Positions 34,191 to 42,634 of a DNA stretch of 53,165 nucleotides are shown here, piece after piece. Position 1 is the stretch's first letter. Every line of letters starts with the position of its first letter. Below the pieces are notes generated by a model. That model was not told where the DNA came from. It worked only from the letters and a program-made list of their open reading frames with translations, and ran no database searches. Source of the stretch: Pseudomonadota bacterium (lineage in GTDB: Bacteria; Myxococcota_A; Polyangia; Polyangiales; Polyangiaceae). The stretch lies in contig JAEYYX010000031.1 of the NCBI GenBank assembly GCA_023428245.1, forward strand, positions 1 through 53,165, in the 5' to 3' direction. A program made the translations under genes and the position numbers.

Positions 34191-35212
34191 GGTGCTGCGT
34201 CCGTCCGCTGCGCTTCGGCGAGAGGGCCCACGAGGGCCAAGAGAGCCGCTCGAGGGCCGGGTCGGCACACGATCACCCGCGTGACTCCCGGCACACTGAG
34301 CAAGAACTCTTCTGTTTGGGCTGCGTGCGCCGCGAGCGTGAGCACTTTGACATTGGGTCCCGCGTCGAGAGTGAACGCCTCCGGGTGCCCCTCGGCTCTC
34401 CGGTTCTTGATGGCGTGGATGAGCGCGACGCTGGTCGGCTTGAAATAGACGATCGGAGGGTCGGCGCCGAACATGGACGCGTGCATGAGGAGGGTCGAGC
34501 GCTCCATACCCCAGGCGAGGCGCTCGAAATCCTGCGCCATCAGCGCCTCTTTGACTTCCAGAAATAGGGGAGGCGCCGCCTCTAGCCAGCCTCGGTAGTA
34601 GGGCGAAGTCAGGCGCGTTTGCTCCATCCCGCCCGTCGAGGAGACGTCCTTCCTCTCCTGCTGGACGATCGCGACCAACATACAGACATCGTAGTGGCTA
34701 CTGGGTGCCACCGGCTCCGCAGAGTCCGTGTCTTCGAGCAATTCCACGAAACCCTCGAAGATCGAGCGAGCCGCGGAGGCAGAGGACTGTCGGGCGAGTT
34801 TCGACGTGTCTCGGTCGTTTGCCGGCAAACCCGCTGCGGCGCGCGCGGCCATCGCGAGGGCCGCGAAACCCGAAGCACTCGAAGCAAGTCCGGCCGCTGT
34901 CGGGAAGTTGTTGACGCTATCGACACGCGCGAAGCGAGACTCCCCTGCTGCTTTCCTCACTCGATCGAGTAGCTCCGTGACTCGTGCGAGCTCACGCCCG
35001 GTGAGGGTCTTGCCGCCGAGGATAACCTCGTCCTTGGGGAGGGAGGCGTCGAAGCAGACTTGGGAGCGAGTCGTGAGCGCGTCGAGCGTCAAAGATAGAC
35101 TGGGGACTGCTGTGAGGTTGTCGCCGCGCTCGGACTTGCCCCAATATTTCGCGAGGGCGATGTTCGCGTGGGCGATGGCGCGGGCCGTGCCTTTTGCGCT
35201 CTCGTTGGTCAC
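34187..35212 (-). CDS. mvaD: Diphosphomevalonate decarboxylase
   Basis: MvaD performs ATP-driven decarboxylation of mevalonate diphosphate to isopentenyl diphosphate. The protein has 341 residues. Signatures are ANIALAKYWGK near the N-terminus, the PTAAGLASSASGFAAL loop, SIFEGFVEL, and FTLDAGPNVKVL near the end. The GTG at 35212 overlaps the mevalonate kinase stop (GTGA), which is more convincing than the longer frame starting at 35239. It also overlaps phosphomevalonate kinase at its 3' end. Confidence 0.93.
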   Translation of the reverse strand: MTNESAKGTARAIAHANIALAKYWGKSERGDNLTAVPSLSLTLDALTTRSQVCFDASLPKDEVILGGKTLTGRELARVTELLDRVRKAAGESRFARVDSVNNFPTAAGLASSASGFAALAMAARAAAGLPANDRDTSKLARQSSASAARSIFEGFVELLEDTDSAEPVAPSSHYDVCMLVAIVQQERKDVSSTGGMEQTRLTSPYYRGWLEAAPPLFLEVKEALMAQDFERLAWGMERSTLLMHASMFGADPPIVYFKPTSVALIHAIKNRRAEGHPEAFTLDAGPNVKVLTLAAHAAQTEEFLLSVPGVTRVIVCRPGPRAALLALVGPLAEAQRTDAAP

Positions 35213-36093
35213 GACGGCGAGCCTCCTATGCGCGAGCAAAAGCCGTCAAACCCGTGGGCCTTCCAGGCAGAAAGGATAGGTTCGGGGTTCCCCAGGGCGA
35301 TCAGAGCGCCCCCGCCTCCCGAACCTGTCAGTTTGGCGCCCAGGGCCCCGGCCCCCAGCGCGAGATCGCGCGCCTTTTCGAGCGCGGTGGTCGAAAGCTG
35401 AAACTTTCGGAGGAGCTCATGGTTTCGAGACATGAGCGCTCCGAGTTGAGCCGCGTCCCCGCGAGACAAGGCGACGGCGCCTGCCTCAACCAGGTGTCGA
35501 ATCTCTTCGAGCTTCTCTTGGAATGCTGCAGGATCTTGGTCTCGCTCACGGCGCACCTGTTCGACCATTTCCTTGGTGCTCGCGGGCGGGGCCGCTAGAC
35601 ACATGCACAAATCAAAGGAAGTTCCGAGCTCAAGGGGCACAGGTTTCTCGCCCCGCACGAAACGGAGCACGCCTCCGAGCTCGGCCGCAGCCGCATCGAC
35701 ACCACTTGGATTCCCGTGGAACACGCGCTCCCAGGCGTCGACAGCTGGGCCCAAGGGCTCCGAGGGCTGGGAGCCGAGCTCACGCACCGCGCGTGCAGCG
35801 GCGACACCGAGCGCGGCTGATGCGCCGAGACCCATGCCCGAAGGCAGCGCGAGTTCGAGCCTCAAGTGGACAGGGGGCGCGCCGAAAGCAGCTGTGAGCC
35901 GCGCGAGCGCTTCGTAAAGAGGATCGCTCTCGGGTAGTCGCTGGTCGACCCAATCGATCGCAAGCTCTTCTGCGATGACCGCACTCGCCGTCGCGCCGAC
36001 CTCAAGACCAGCAACGAGAGCGGGCACGCCGTAAACGACCGCGTGTTCGCCGAGCAGGATCGCTTTGCCGCGCGCGTGACCGACGGCGCTCAT
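35209..36093 (-). CDS. mvk: Mevalonate kinase
   Basis: This GHMP kinase phosphorylates mevalonate to 5-phosphomevalonate. The protein has 294 residues. Motif 1 is GKAILLGEHAVVYGVPAL; the ATP loop is PSGMGLGASAALG; NPSGVDAAAAELGG holds the catalytic Asp; and the C-terminal KLTGSGGGGALIAL is the third GHMP motif. The order of these motifs and the GEHAVVYG signature point to mevalonate kinase rather than a sugar kinase. The ATG at 36093 lies one base after the preceding gene with AAAGAG ahead; a nine-residue longer frame is possible. Confidence 0.93.
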   Translation of the reverse strand: MSAVGHARGKAILLGEHAVVYGVPALVAGLEVGATASAVIAEELAIDWVDQRLPESDPLYEALARLTAAFGAPPVHLRLELALPSGMGLGASAALGVAAARAVRELGSQPSEPLGPAVDAWERVFHGNPSGVDAAAAELGGVLRFVRGEKPVPLELGTSFDLCMCLAAPPASTKEMVEQVRRERDQDPAAFQEKLEEIRHLVEAGAVALSRGDAAQLGALMSRNHELLRKFQLSTTALEKARDLALGAGALGAKLTGSGGGGALIALGNPEPILSAWKAHGFDGFCSRIGGSPS

Positions 36094-36094
36094 G

Positions 36095-37135
36095 TTAGCT
36101 CTTTCTTTCGACGAGCTCATGGGTGGCCTGTTCGAGAAGAGACCGTCCGAGCGAGTTCATCAGTGGACTCCTTAGGCTCTTGAGCGCGGCGCGGGTGAGG
36201 GAATCGATACGGGCTTCAATGGCTTCTCTCGCGCCGCACTCTGAGATCAGCGTCAGGGCCTCGTCGACCTCCGCAAGGCTTGCGTCTTGCGCTCCGAGCG
36301 CGAGGCGAACCTTCTTCCGATCACGTTCCTTGAGGAGACGGAGCGCCTCGGAGACAAGCGGTGTCTTCTTGCCTTGGCGCAGATCCGACCCCCTGGGTTT
36401 CCCGGTGGCCTTGGGGTCGCCGAAGGCATTCAAGAGGTCGTCTCTGAGCTGAAAAGCAACGCCGGCTGCGCGGGCATAATTTCGGAAACCCTTGAGCTGA
36501 GCTGGCCCGGCCCCGACGAGGGCGGCTCCGAGCTCCAAGGGACCGAGCACCGTGTAACTTGCCGTCTTGAGCTCGTAGGTCAGCTCTGGATCGGAGTCTG
36601 CGAGCAGGTCGAGTCGTTGACCTTCGACAGCCGCGACCTGCATGCGCGCAAAGGCAGCCAGCGCGGCTCTCAGGTTCTCGGGGCGACAAGGCAAGGCCGC
36701 GAGCTCCGTTTGGGCCAGCGCGATCGCGTAGTCGCCTGTCAAGATCGCTGCCCGCTCGCCGAGGAAAGCAGATTTGTGATGCTTCTCAAAGAGAACGTGA
36801 GCCGTCGGTCCGCCGCGTCGCGTCGCGTCCTGATCCATCCAGTCGTCGTGGACCAGGAGATAGGTCTGGAGTAGTTCGAGCGAGACGCCTGCTGCTAAGA
36901 CAGGACCGAGGTCAGCTTGCGCGTCGTGGCAAAGCGCGCCGATGCACGCCAGAAGTGGCCTGAGGCGTTTCCCCCCCCGCAGCGATAGGTCTGACAAGAC
37001 GCTCACCATCACGCCGAGCTCCGGATCGAGCTTTTCGGAGCGCTTCTGTTCGCGGGCGAAGAGGCGGTGGAGCCGGCGCTCCTGATCGACGAGAACCCTC
37101 TTTTGAAGGTCCTTGAGGGACGTAGTGGCTCTCAC
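36095..37135 (-). CDS. Polyprenyl diphosphate synthase (FPP/GGPP type)
   Basis: This trans-isoprenyl diphosphate synthase elongates DMAPP with IPP. It has 346 residues. GGKRLRP (54-60) binds IPP, the first Asp-rich motif is DDWMD (97-101), and the second is DDLLNAFGD (232-240), which has Asn where the usual DDxxD ends but keeps a later Asp. Tyr92, five residues before the first motif, is the kind of aromatic residue that limits chain length to FPP or GGPP; the exact product is uncertain. The GTG overlaps the fni stop; the longer frame is a shadow of fni. Confidence 0.9.
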   Translation of the reverse strand: MRATTSLKDLQKRVLVDQERRLHRLFAREQKRSEKLDPELGVMVSVLSDLSLRGGKRLRPLLACIGALCHDAQADLGPVLAAGVSLELLQTYLLVHDDWMDQDATRRGGPTAHVLFEKHHKSAFLGERAAILTGDYAIALAQTELAALPCRPENLRAALAAFARMQVAAVEGQRLDLLADSDPELTYELKTASYTVLGPLELGAALVGAGPAQLKGFRNYARAAGVAFQLRDDLLNAFGDPKATGKPRGSDLRQGKKTPLVSEALRLLKERDRKKVRLALGAQDASLAEVDEALTLISECGAREAIEARIDSLTRAALKSLRSPLMNSLGRSLLEQATHELVERKS

Positions 37136-38190
37136 GACCGGTTCGTTTGCCACGCGGCGAGCCGAGGACCAAGTACACGGGGAACCGCCCGCAAATCGGC
37201 GGCGTTTTTCGAGCCCGTGAGCAGCATGGCGGTGCGGACTTCGTTCTCGACCCGCTCGAGAAGGTTCGCGGCGCCGACCACGCCGCCTTGGTCGAGGGCA
37301 GTGAGGACCGGGCGCGCCATCCCTGCGGCTTGTGCGCCGAGGGCGAGCGCGCGTGCGACGTCGAGTCCATTTTGGATGCCTCCGGTGGCGATCACGGTCT
37401 CGAAACACTCGCCTGTGACCTGGAGCAGGCTCGCCGCGGTCGGGATGCCCCAATCCCAGAAGAGCTCGCCTCGCCGTCTTTCTTCATCTTTCGCGCGGTG
37501 CGTTTCAACTCCGACCCAGCTGGTGCCGCCGCTCCCAGAGACGTCGAGGTGGAGCACACCGATGGCGCGTAACTTTCGAGCCACGGACGCCGAAATACCG
37601 TTGCCCGTCTCTTTGACCACGACGGGTGTTGTGAGCGTGCTGACAAGTTCGGCGATGCGCTCGAGGCAGCCCTTGAAATCCCGATCCCCATCGCTTTGGA
37701 TGAGTTCTTGAGCGGGATTCAAGTGGACACAGAGGGCGTCAGCGCCGACGGAGTCGATCAGAGCCCTGATGAGATCGAGGGGCATATCGCGCGCTTGGAC
37801 CGCGCCAATGTTGGCGAGAATTGGGATGGACGGCGCGACATTTCGCACCTGGTAGCTGGCCGCGATCTGAGCGTCGACTCGGCCGGTCTTGACCATCGCT
37901 CGCTGTGAGCCGAGCCCGAGCGCGAGCCCACGTGACTCGGCGACCTCTGCGAGCTGTTGGTTGATCTCCTTCGACCGCTCGCTGCCTCCGGTCATGCCGG
38001 CGATGAGCACCGGAGCACGGACACGCTTTCCGAATATACGTACGCTGAGATCGATTTCTTCCCAGGCGAGCTCAGGGAGCGAGCAGTGCACGAGCTCGAC
38101 CTCTTCGAGCAGCGTTGTGCGACGAAATCCCACATCGGCACGCAGCGCGAGGTCGAGGTGGTCATCTTTGCGTGCACCCAGGTCGGTCAT
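37132..38190 (-). CDS. fni: Isopentenyl-diphosphate delta-isomerase, type 2
   Basis: This FMN- and NADPH-dependent enzyme interconverts IPP and DMAPP; it is unrelated to type 1 Idi. It has 352 residues: the N-terminal RKDDHLDL, APVLIAGMTGGSE with the FMN phosphate site, LGLGSQRAM, the catalytic region HLNPAQELIQSDGDRDF, VVVKETGNGIS, SGSGGTSW and the C-terminal ATGGIQNGLDVARALALGA phosphate loop. It is the first gene of the operon, with only 5-10 bases of weak purine signal before the ATG and a small inverted repeat just upstream. Confidence 0.95.
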   Translation of the reverse strand: MTDLGARKDDHLDLALRADVGFRRTTLLEEVELVHCSLPELAWEEIDLSVRIFGKRVRAPVLIAGMTGGSERSKEINQQLAEVAESRGLALGLGSQRAMVKTGRVDAQIAASYQVRNVAPSIPILANIGAVQARDMPLDLIRALIDSVGADALCVHLNPAQELIQSDGDRDFKGCLERIAELVSTLTTPVVVKETGNGISASVARKLRAIGVLHLDVSGSGGTSWVGVETHRAKDEERRRGELFWDWGIPTAASLLQVTGECFETVIATGGIQNGLDVARALALGAQAAGMARPVLTALDQGGVVGAANLLERVENEVRTAMLLTGSKNAADLRAVPRVLGPRLAAWQTNRS

Positions 38191-38202
38191 TCCGAGAAGC
38201 GG

Positions 38203-38216
38203 GCCCTAAACAGGGC
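38203..38216. repeat. Small inverted repeat just before the mevalonate operon start
   Basis: GCCCT (38203-38207) and AGGGC (38212-38216) flank an AAAC/GTTT centre, 12 bases upstream of the fni ATG. A five-pair stem here could be an operator half or a leader hairpin near the ribosome-binding site. Short palindromes arise by chance in GC-rich DNA, so support is limited. Confidence 0.35.
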
Positions 38217-38435
38217 ACAATTGCAAGCTCTCTCGGCACATGAGCCTTTCTCTAGGAAGCGCGGCCCAGTCCTCATTTGATGCGGACCGCGGACGTCCTG
38301 GGGTTTACTCGCTCGAGAGACACGGAGTTTTTTGAGATCAGTTTTTTGGGCTCAGGCGGAGGCGTGTTACCTTCGAACAATCTTGGGTTCTGCTGGCCTT
38401 GTTCCCGCCAGGAGAATCGAACACTCGTCCAGACC

Positions 38436-39275
38436 ATGTCCGACCTGAAAAACTCGTCCAGCGCTCGCGGCAGCGCCCCTGACCTCCAGACCGAGCGCGA
38501 GCTCCTGCTTCAGAGCTTTCATCAAGGCGCGGCTCTCACTGAGCGACTAATGAGCGAGTACGCGCGGCTGAAGGAGAGGGTGCTCGAGGTCGAAGCGGAT
38601 AATGCGCGCCTCCGTGCGCAGCTCCTGGCAGATGATCGGGTCGCTCGTTTGCTTGAACAGGTGGAACGCCTTGAGCGAGATCGAGCTGAACTCCTGTCGA
38701 GGACCAAACAGGAGGAGGAACTCCGCGGGTCTCTCTCGGAGCGCGCGATTGAGATCGAGTCAGAGTTCGCCCATTTTGCGAACCTTTACGTGGCGGGGAA
38801 CCAGCTGCACGCGAGCCTCACGCTGCAGGGCGTCTGGCAACGCCTCCGGGATATTCTCGGTCAGCTGATCGGGGCCGCTTCTTATGCGCTCTATCTTCGC
38901 GCTGAGGATGGAGCTCGGCTTTTGTGTGTCGGGGGCGAGGGCTTTCCCCATGACATTCCGAGAGAGCTGCCGATTCAGGGCTCAGAGGTGGGCGGGGTCG
39001 TCAGCGCCGGGATCGCCAAGATCGACGAGGACGGTACGTCCACCGTGGCCGGGGAGCCTCGAGCGATCATCCCGCTGACTTTGGCGGACAAGGCGATCGG
39101 CGCTTTCGTCATCCAACGCCTGCTGGAGCAGAAATTGCGCTTTTCCAGGACGGACTTTGAGCTCTTCAAGCTCCTCGGGCAGCATGCAGGTCCGGCTCTG
39201 GTCGGAGCCTTCCTCTTCGAGAGCGGGGGACACAAGTTGCCGAGTGCGGAGGCGCTCCTCTCGGCGGGCTTTTGA
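38436..39275 (+). CDS. GAF-domain protein with N-terminal coiled coil
   Basis: The protein has 279 residues. A long charged coiled coil (about 15-105) precedes a GAF domain (about 110-270): FANLYVAGNQLHASLTLQGVWQRLRDILGQLIG starts the fold, LYLRAEDG and IIPLTLADKAIGAFVIQR follow. No output domain is present, so it probably signals through protein contact or dimer change. The following receiver gene (51 bases away, same strand) is a natural partner. AGGAGA lies 20 bases before the ATG, rather far; no better start is in reach. GAF domains bind cyclic nucleotides or other small ligands; which one is unknown. Confidence 0.8.
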   Translation: MSDLKNSSSARGSAPDLQTERELLLQSFHQGAALTERLMSEYARLKERVLEVEADNARLRAQLLADDRVARLLEQVERLERDRAELLSRTKQEEELRGSLSERAIEIESEFAHFANLYVAGNQLHASLTLQGVWQRLRDILGQLIGAASYALYLRAEDGARLLCVGGEGFPHDIPRELPIQGSEVGGVVSAGIAKIDEDGTSTVAGEPRAIIPLTLADKAIGAFVIQRLLEQKLRFSRTDFELFKLLGQHAGPALVGAFLFESGGHKLPSAEALLSAGF

Positions 39276-39326
39276 GGGCCCTTCCCACACTCTCTTCGTT
39301 CGTCTTGAATCGCATCGATCTCCCCC

Positions 39327-39704
39327 ATGTCTGAGTACTCCTGTTTAGTCGTTGAAGACTCGCCGATGATGCGGCAGCTCCTGGTATTCGCGCTGGGGCG
39401 CTTGAAGAATCTCCGCGTCACGGAGGCGGATGACGGCGTGGACGGTCTCCGGAAGCTCGCTTCTGCCCGCTACGACATCATCCTGACGGACATCAACATG
39501 CCGATCATGGACGGGCTCAAGCTCGTCAAACGTGTGCGCAGCGATCCGACGCACAAGGACACGCCCATCGTCATCATCACGACGGAGGGAGCTTCGGAAG
39601 ATCGCCAGCGTGCCCTACAGCTCGGCGCGAATGCTTATATCACCAAGCCGATTCAGGCTCCGCAGGTGATAGCTACCGTGAAAGAGCTCTTGAAGCTCGA
39701 GTAG
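39327..39704 (+). CDS. CheY-like single-domain response regulator
   Basis: A stand-alone receiver domain of 125 residues. Phospho-acceptor Asp55 (LTDINMP), acidic pocket Glu10-Asp11 (VVEDSP), Thr85/Thr86 and Lys107 (ITKPI) are all present, so it should be phosphorylated normally. It has no output domain and must act by binding a partner, as CheY does at a motor or as Spo0F does in a relay. The preceding GAF gene is a candidate partner. No histidine kinase or che gene is in the window. Confidence 0.93.
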   Translation: MSEYSCLVVEDSPMMRQLLVFALGRLKNLRVTEADDGVDGLRKLASARYDIILTDINMPIMDGLKLVKRVRSDPTHKDTPIVIITTEGASEDRQRALQLGANAYITKPIQAPQVIATVKELLKLE

Positions 39705-39780
39705 CGCGGCGAAAGGGCGGGAAACGCCCGTCCAGTCGACCTGTCCTGAGGAGGGAAGCTGTGTCATAGATCGGCCCGCG

Positions 39781-40446
39781 ATGGCCCCTCTTTGGATCAA
39801 GATCTGTGGCGTGACCCAAGAAGAGGATGCGCGCGAGGTAGTTCGCCTGGGCGCGGACGCCATCGGGCTCAACTTCGTGCAAAGCTCGCCGCGTCTTGTC
39901 AGCCGAGAACGCGCCGCGGCCATCATGAGCGCGGTCGGGGACCAGGCAGTCGAGTGGGTCGGGGTTTTTGCGGGGACGAGTCTCCTCGATGTGGTGGCGG
40001 CGGCTCGGGAGCTCAACCTCGATCGGGTGCAGCTCCATGGCGACGAGGACCCGAGCTTCATTGCGGCGCTCATTGCGGAAGGCATCGCGGCCTACCGAGC
40101 TCTCCGCATCATTTCCAAGGCGGATCTTGCCGGAGCCCTTGAAGACGCCGGGGACCGTTTGCTGGTCGATGCGAAGGTCGACGGCGCGTTGGGTGGAACG
40201 GGGCATTCCTTCGATCCGGCGCTTGTCACGGACCTCGCGCGGAGGCGCCCGCTGGTCATGGCGGGAGGGCTCCGCCCGGACAATGTCGCCCGCGTCGTGA
40301 GCTTTGTCAGGCCCTTTGGTGTGGATACCGCGAGCGGCGTTGAGTTGTCGCCGGGGCACAAGGATCTTCGACTCGTCCGCGCTTTCATCGAGCAGGCGCG
40401 AGCGGCGTCGATTGGCGAGAGGTCAGGTTCTGAGATAGGGTCCTGA
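39781..40446 (+). CDS. trpF: Phosphoribosylanthranilate isomerase
   Basis: TrpF opens the ribose ring of phosphoribosylanthranilate in tryptophan synthesis. It is a TIM barrel of 221 residues. The general base Cys9 lies in WIKICGVTQEEDA, the general acid Asp130 in LLVDAK, and GGTG (138-141) plus AGGLRPDNV near the end form the phosphate site. A GAGGAGG lies about 26 bases before the ATG, too far to be an ordinary ribosome-binding site. trpB starts six bases after the stop, giving trpF-trpB-trpA; trpC, trpD and trpE are elsewhere. Confidence 0.95.
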   Translation: MAPLWIKICGVTQEEDAREVVRLGADAIGLNFVQSSPRLVSRERAAAIMSAVGDQAVEWVGVFAGTSLLDVVAAARELNLDRVQLHGDEDPSFIAALIAEGIAAYRALRIISKADLAGALEDAGDRLLVDAKVDGALGGTGHSFDPALVTDLARRRPLVMAGGLRPDNVARVVSFVRPFGVDTASGVELSPGHKDLRLVRAFIEQARAASIGERSGSEIGS

Positions 40447-40452
40447 CCCCCG

Positions 40453-41667
40453 ATGGCTCAGGCTGGATATTTCGGTCAATATGGCGGCCGTTTCGTCGCT
40501 GAAACGCTTGTACCGGCGCTCGAAGAACTCACGCGCGCCTACGAGGAAATCGTACCGACGAAGGAGTTCCAAGACGAGTGGCGTAGCCTTCTCGAGAGCT
40601 ATGTCGGCCGGCCGACGCCCGTGACACGCGCGCATCAGCTGGGCGCGCTCCTCACGTCGCGTGGGGCTCCCAGCGCCGAGATCTGGCTGAAGCGCGAGGA
40701 CCTTTGCCATACCGGCGCCCACAAGATCAATAACGCCCTCGGCCAGGTCTTGCTCGCTCAGAGGCTGAACAAGACGCGCATCATCGCTGAGACGGGCGCC
40801 GGACAGCACGGGGTTGCGACGGCCACGGCTTGCGCTGTGCTCGGCCTGCCTTGTGAAGTGTATATGGGCGCGGTTGACGTCGAGCGACAAGCACCGAACG
40901 TCGGGCGCATGAAGATGCTCGGCGCCCAGGTCATCCCGGTCGAGTCAGGCTCGCGCACGCTCAAGGACGCCATGAACGAGGCGCTCCGAGACTGGGTGAC
41001 CAACGTGCGCACGACGCATTACTGCGTAGGATCGGCCGCCGGTCCGCACCCTTATCCGAGCCTCGTGCGCGACTTTCAGCGAGTCATCGGTGCCGAGGCT
41101 CTCGAACAATTCGGGGAGTTCGATCACAAGCTCCCGGACGCAATCGTCGCCTGCGTGGGCGGAGGCTCGAACGCCATCGGAATCTTCGCGGACTTCGTTC
41201 CGCACGCAGAGGTGTCCCTGTATGGCGTGGAGGCGGCAGGGCACGGTATCGATACCGGACACCACGCGGCGCCGCTGAATGCAGGTGGCGTTGGAGTGCT
41301 CCATGGTTCCCGCACCCGGATCATGCAGGACGAAAATGGTCAGGTACTCGAGGCACACTCGGTGAGCGCTGGCCTTGACTACCCCGGCGTAGGCCCGGAG
41401 CACGCCTATCTTCAGGAGCTCGGGCGGGCGATCTATCTCGCGGTGGGAGACCAGGCGGCGCTCGACTCGGCCCTCGATCTTACGCGCACCGAGGGAATCA
41501 TCTGCGCCCTCGAGACCGCACACGCCATTGCGGCGCTCACGGAGGTGAGCGTTCGCGAGACGAAGCGCCTCGGGCGGCCGCCTCGCATCTTGGTGTGCCT
41601 CTCCGGCCGTGGCGACAAGGACCTGGCGACCTACCTCGACTACCTGGCGAAGAAGGATGCGAAATGA
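40453..41667 (+). CDS. trpB: Tryptophan synthase beta chain
   Basis: TrpB joins indole and serine in the PLP-dependent half of tryptophan synthase. The protein has 404 residues and is of the TrpB1 type. The N-terminal GYFGQYGGRFVAETL is typical, PLP binds Lys91 in HTGAHKINNALGQ, EAGAGQHGVATA is represented by ETGAGQHGVATA, and GGGSNAIG forms the phosphate cup. The stop overlaps trpA (ATGA), so the two subunits of the complex are produced together. Confidence 0.97.
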   Translation: MAQAGYFGQYGGRFVAETLVPALEELTRAYEEIVPTKEFQDEWRSLLESYVGRPTPVTRAHQLGALLTSRGAPSAEIWLKREDLCHTGAHKINNALGQVLLAQRLNKTRIIAETGAGQHGVATATACAVLGLPCEVYMGAVDVERQAPNVGRMKMLGAQVIPVESGSRTLKDAMNEALRDWVTNVRTTHYCVGSAAGPHPYPSLVRDFQRVIGAEALEQFGEFDHKLPDAIVACVGGGSNAIGIFADFVPHAEVSLYGVEAAGHGIDTGHHAAPLNAGGVGVLHGSRTRIMQDENGQVLEAHSVSAGLDYPGVGPEHAYLQELGRAIYLAVGDQAALDSALDLTRTEGIICALETAHAIAALTEVSVRETKRLGRPPRILVCLSGRGDKDLATYLDYLAKKDAK

Positions 41668-42464
41668 GCTCTCCTCGCATTCGTCAGAAGTTCGAGGCCC
41701 GGCGCGCCGAAGGCAAGAAGGTCCTAATTGCCTACCTGACCGTGGGGTATCCGAACCTCGAGGTGAGCTATGAGTGCGCGCTTGCGGCCCTCGAGGCAGG
41801 CGCGGATATCCTCGAGCTTGGGGTTCCTTTCAGCGATCCGACGGCGGATGGTCCGGTGATTGCGAAAGCGAGCTTCGAAGCGATCCAGAGCGGAGGTTCG
41901 TTGAAGGCAGCGATCGCGCTCGGAGCGCGGCTCCGTAAGGTCCGAGAGGAGCCGATGGTTCTTTTCTCCTACTACAATCCGATCCTCTCTCACGGAGAAG
42001 CGAAGGTTGTGAGCGACTGGTCCGAGGCGGGTGGAGACGGCTTGCTCCTCGTCGACCTTCCGCCGGAAGAAGGCGACTCTCTCAGGGAGCAGGCTTCGGC
42101 TCGTGAGCTTTCGATCATTCCTCTCATCGCGCCGACGACCGATGAGGCGCGCGCGAAGAAAATTCTCGATCGCGGCGCGAGCGGGTTCATTTACTACGTG
42201 TCTGTCGCGGGAGTGACAGGCACCGGTACGGCGCCTCTCGCTGAGGCTGGTGCTCACGCCGCCGAGCTTGAACGTCTCTCCTCGATCCCGGCTGTGGTGG
42301 GCTTCGGGATCGGAAGCCCGGAGCAAGCGCGCCAGGCTGCTGACGCCGGAGCTAGCGGCGTTGTGGTCGGGACGGCGCTGATCCGAGCTGTCGCGGCGGG
42401 GGATGTAAGTGACGCTCCGCGACGCGTCGCGGACCTCGTGCGAGCGCTCCGCGAAGCTGTGTAA
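41664..42464 (+). CDS. trpA: Tryptophan synthase alpha chain
   Basis: TrpA cleaves indole-3-glycerol phosphate to indole, which is channelled to TrpB. It is a TIM barrel of 266 residues. Catalytic Glu51 lies in LELGVPFSDP and Asp62 in ADGP. The phosphate-binding GFGIGSPEQAR and YYVSVAGVTGTG loops are intact. The ATG overlaps the trpB stop. The 170 bases after the gene hold a 53-codon frame (42482-42643) that I do not regard as a gene. Confidence 0.96.
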   Translation: MSSPRIRQKFEARRAEGKKVLIAYLTVGYPNLEVSYECALAALEAGADILELGVPFSDPTADGPVIAKASFEAIQSGGSLKAAIALGARLRKVREEPMVLFSYYNPILSHGEAKVVSDWSEAGGDGLLLVDLPPEEGDSLREQASARELSIIPLIAPTTDEARAKKILDRGASGFIYYVSVAGVTGTGTAPLAEAGAHAAELERLSSIPAVVGFGIGSPEQARQAADAGASGVVVGTALIRAVAAGDVSDAPRRVADLVRALREAV

Positions 42465-42634
42465 AGTGGATCCCGGTGCGCATGGCCTTCCTCAGGTCCT
42501 GGGGCAGGCTGACGGGCGCACCGTGGACTGAGTCAAGGCGCGTGGGTCTCTTTGCTCCTGCGCCCAACAGTATCGGCCCATCCGCATTCCGACTCGGGAA
42601 TTCCATCGAGCCGCTCTGGCTCAGGGATGAAGGG

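Noticed and set aside
31954..38190. Terpene biosynthetic gene cluster
   Set aside because: Only primary isoprenoid supply genes are present; no terpene cyclase or tailoring enzyme is nearby.
39714..39729. GGGCG-N-CGCCC hairpin between the receiver gene and trpF
   Set aside because: No T-run follows and it is short; a trp attenuator would need a leader peptide with Trp codons, which is not seen.
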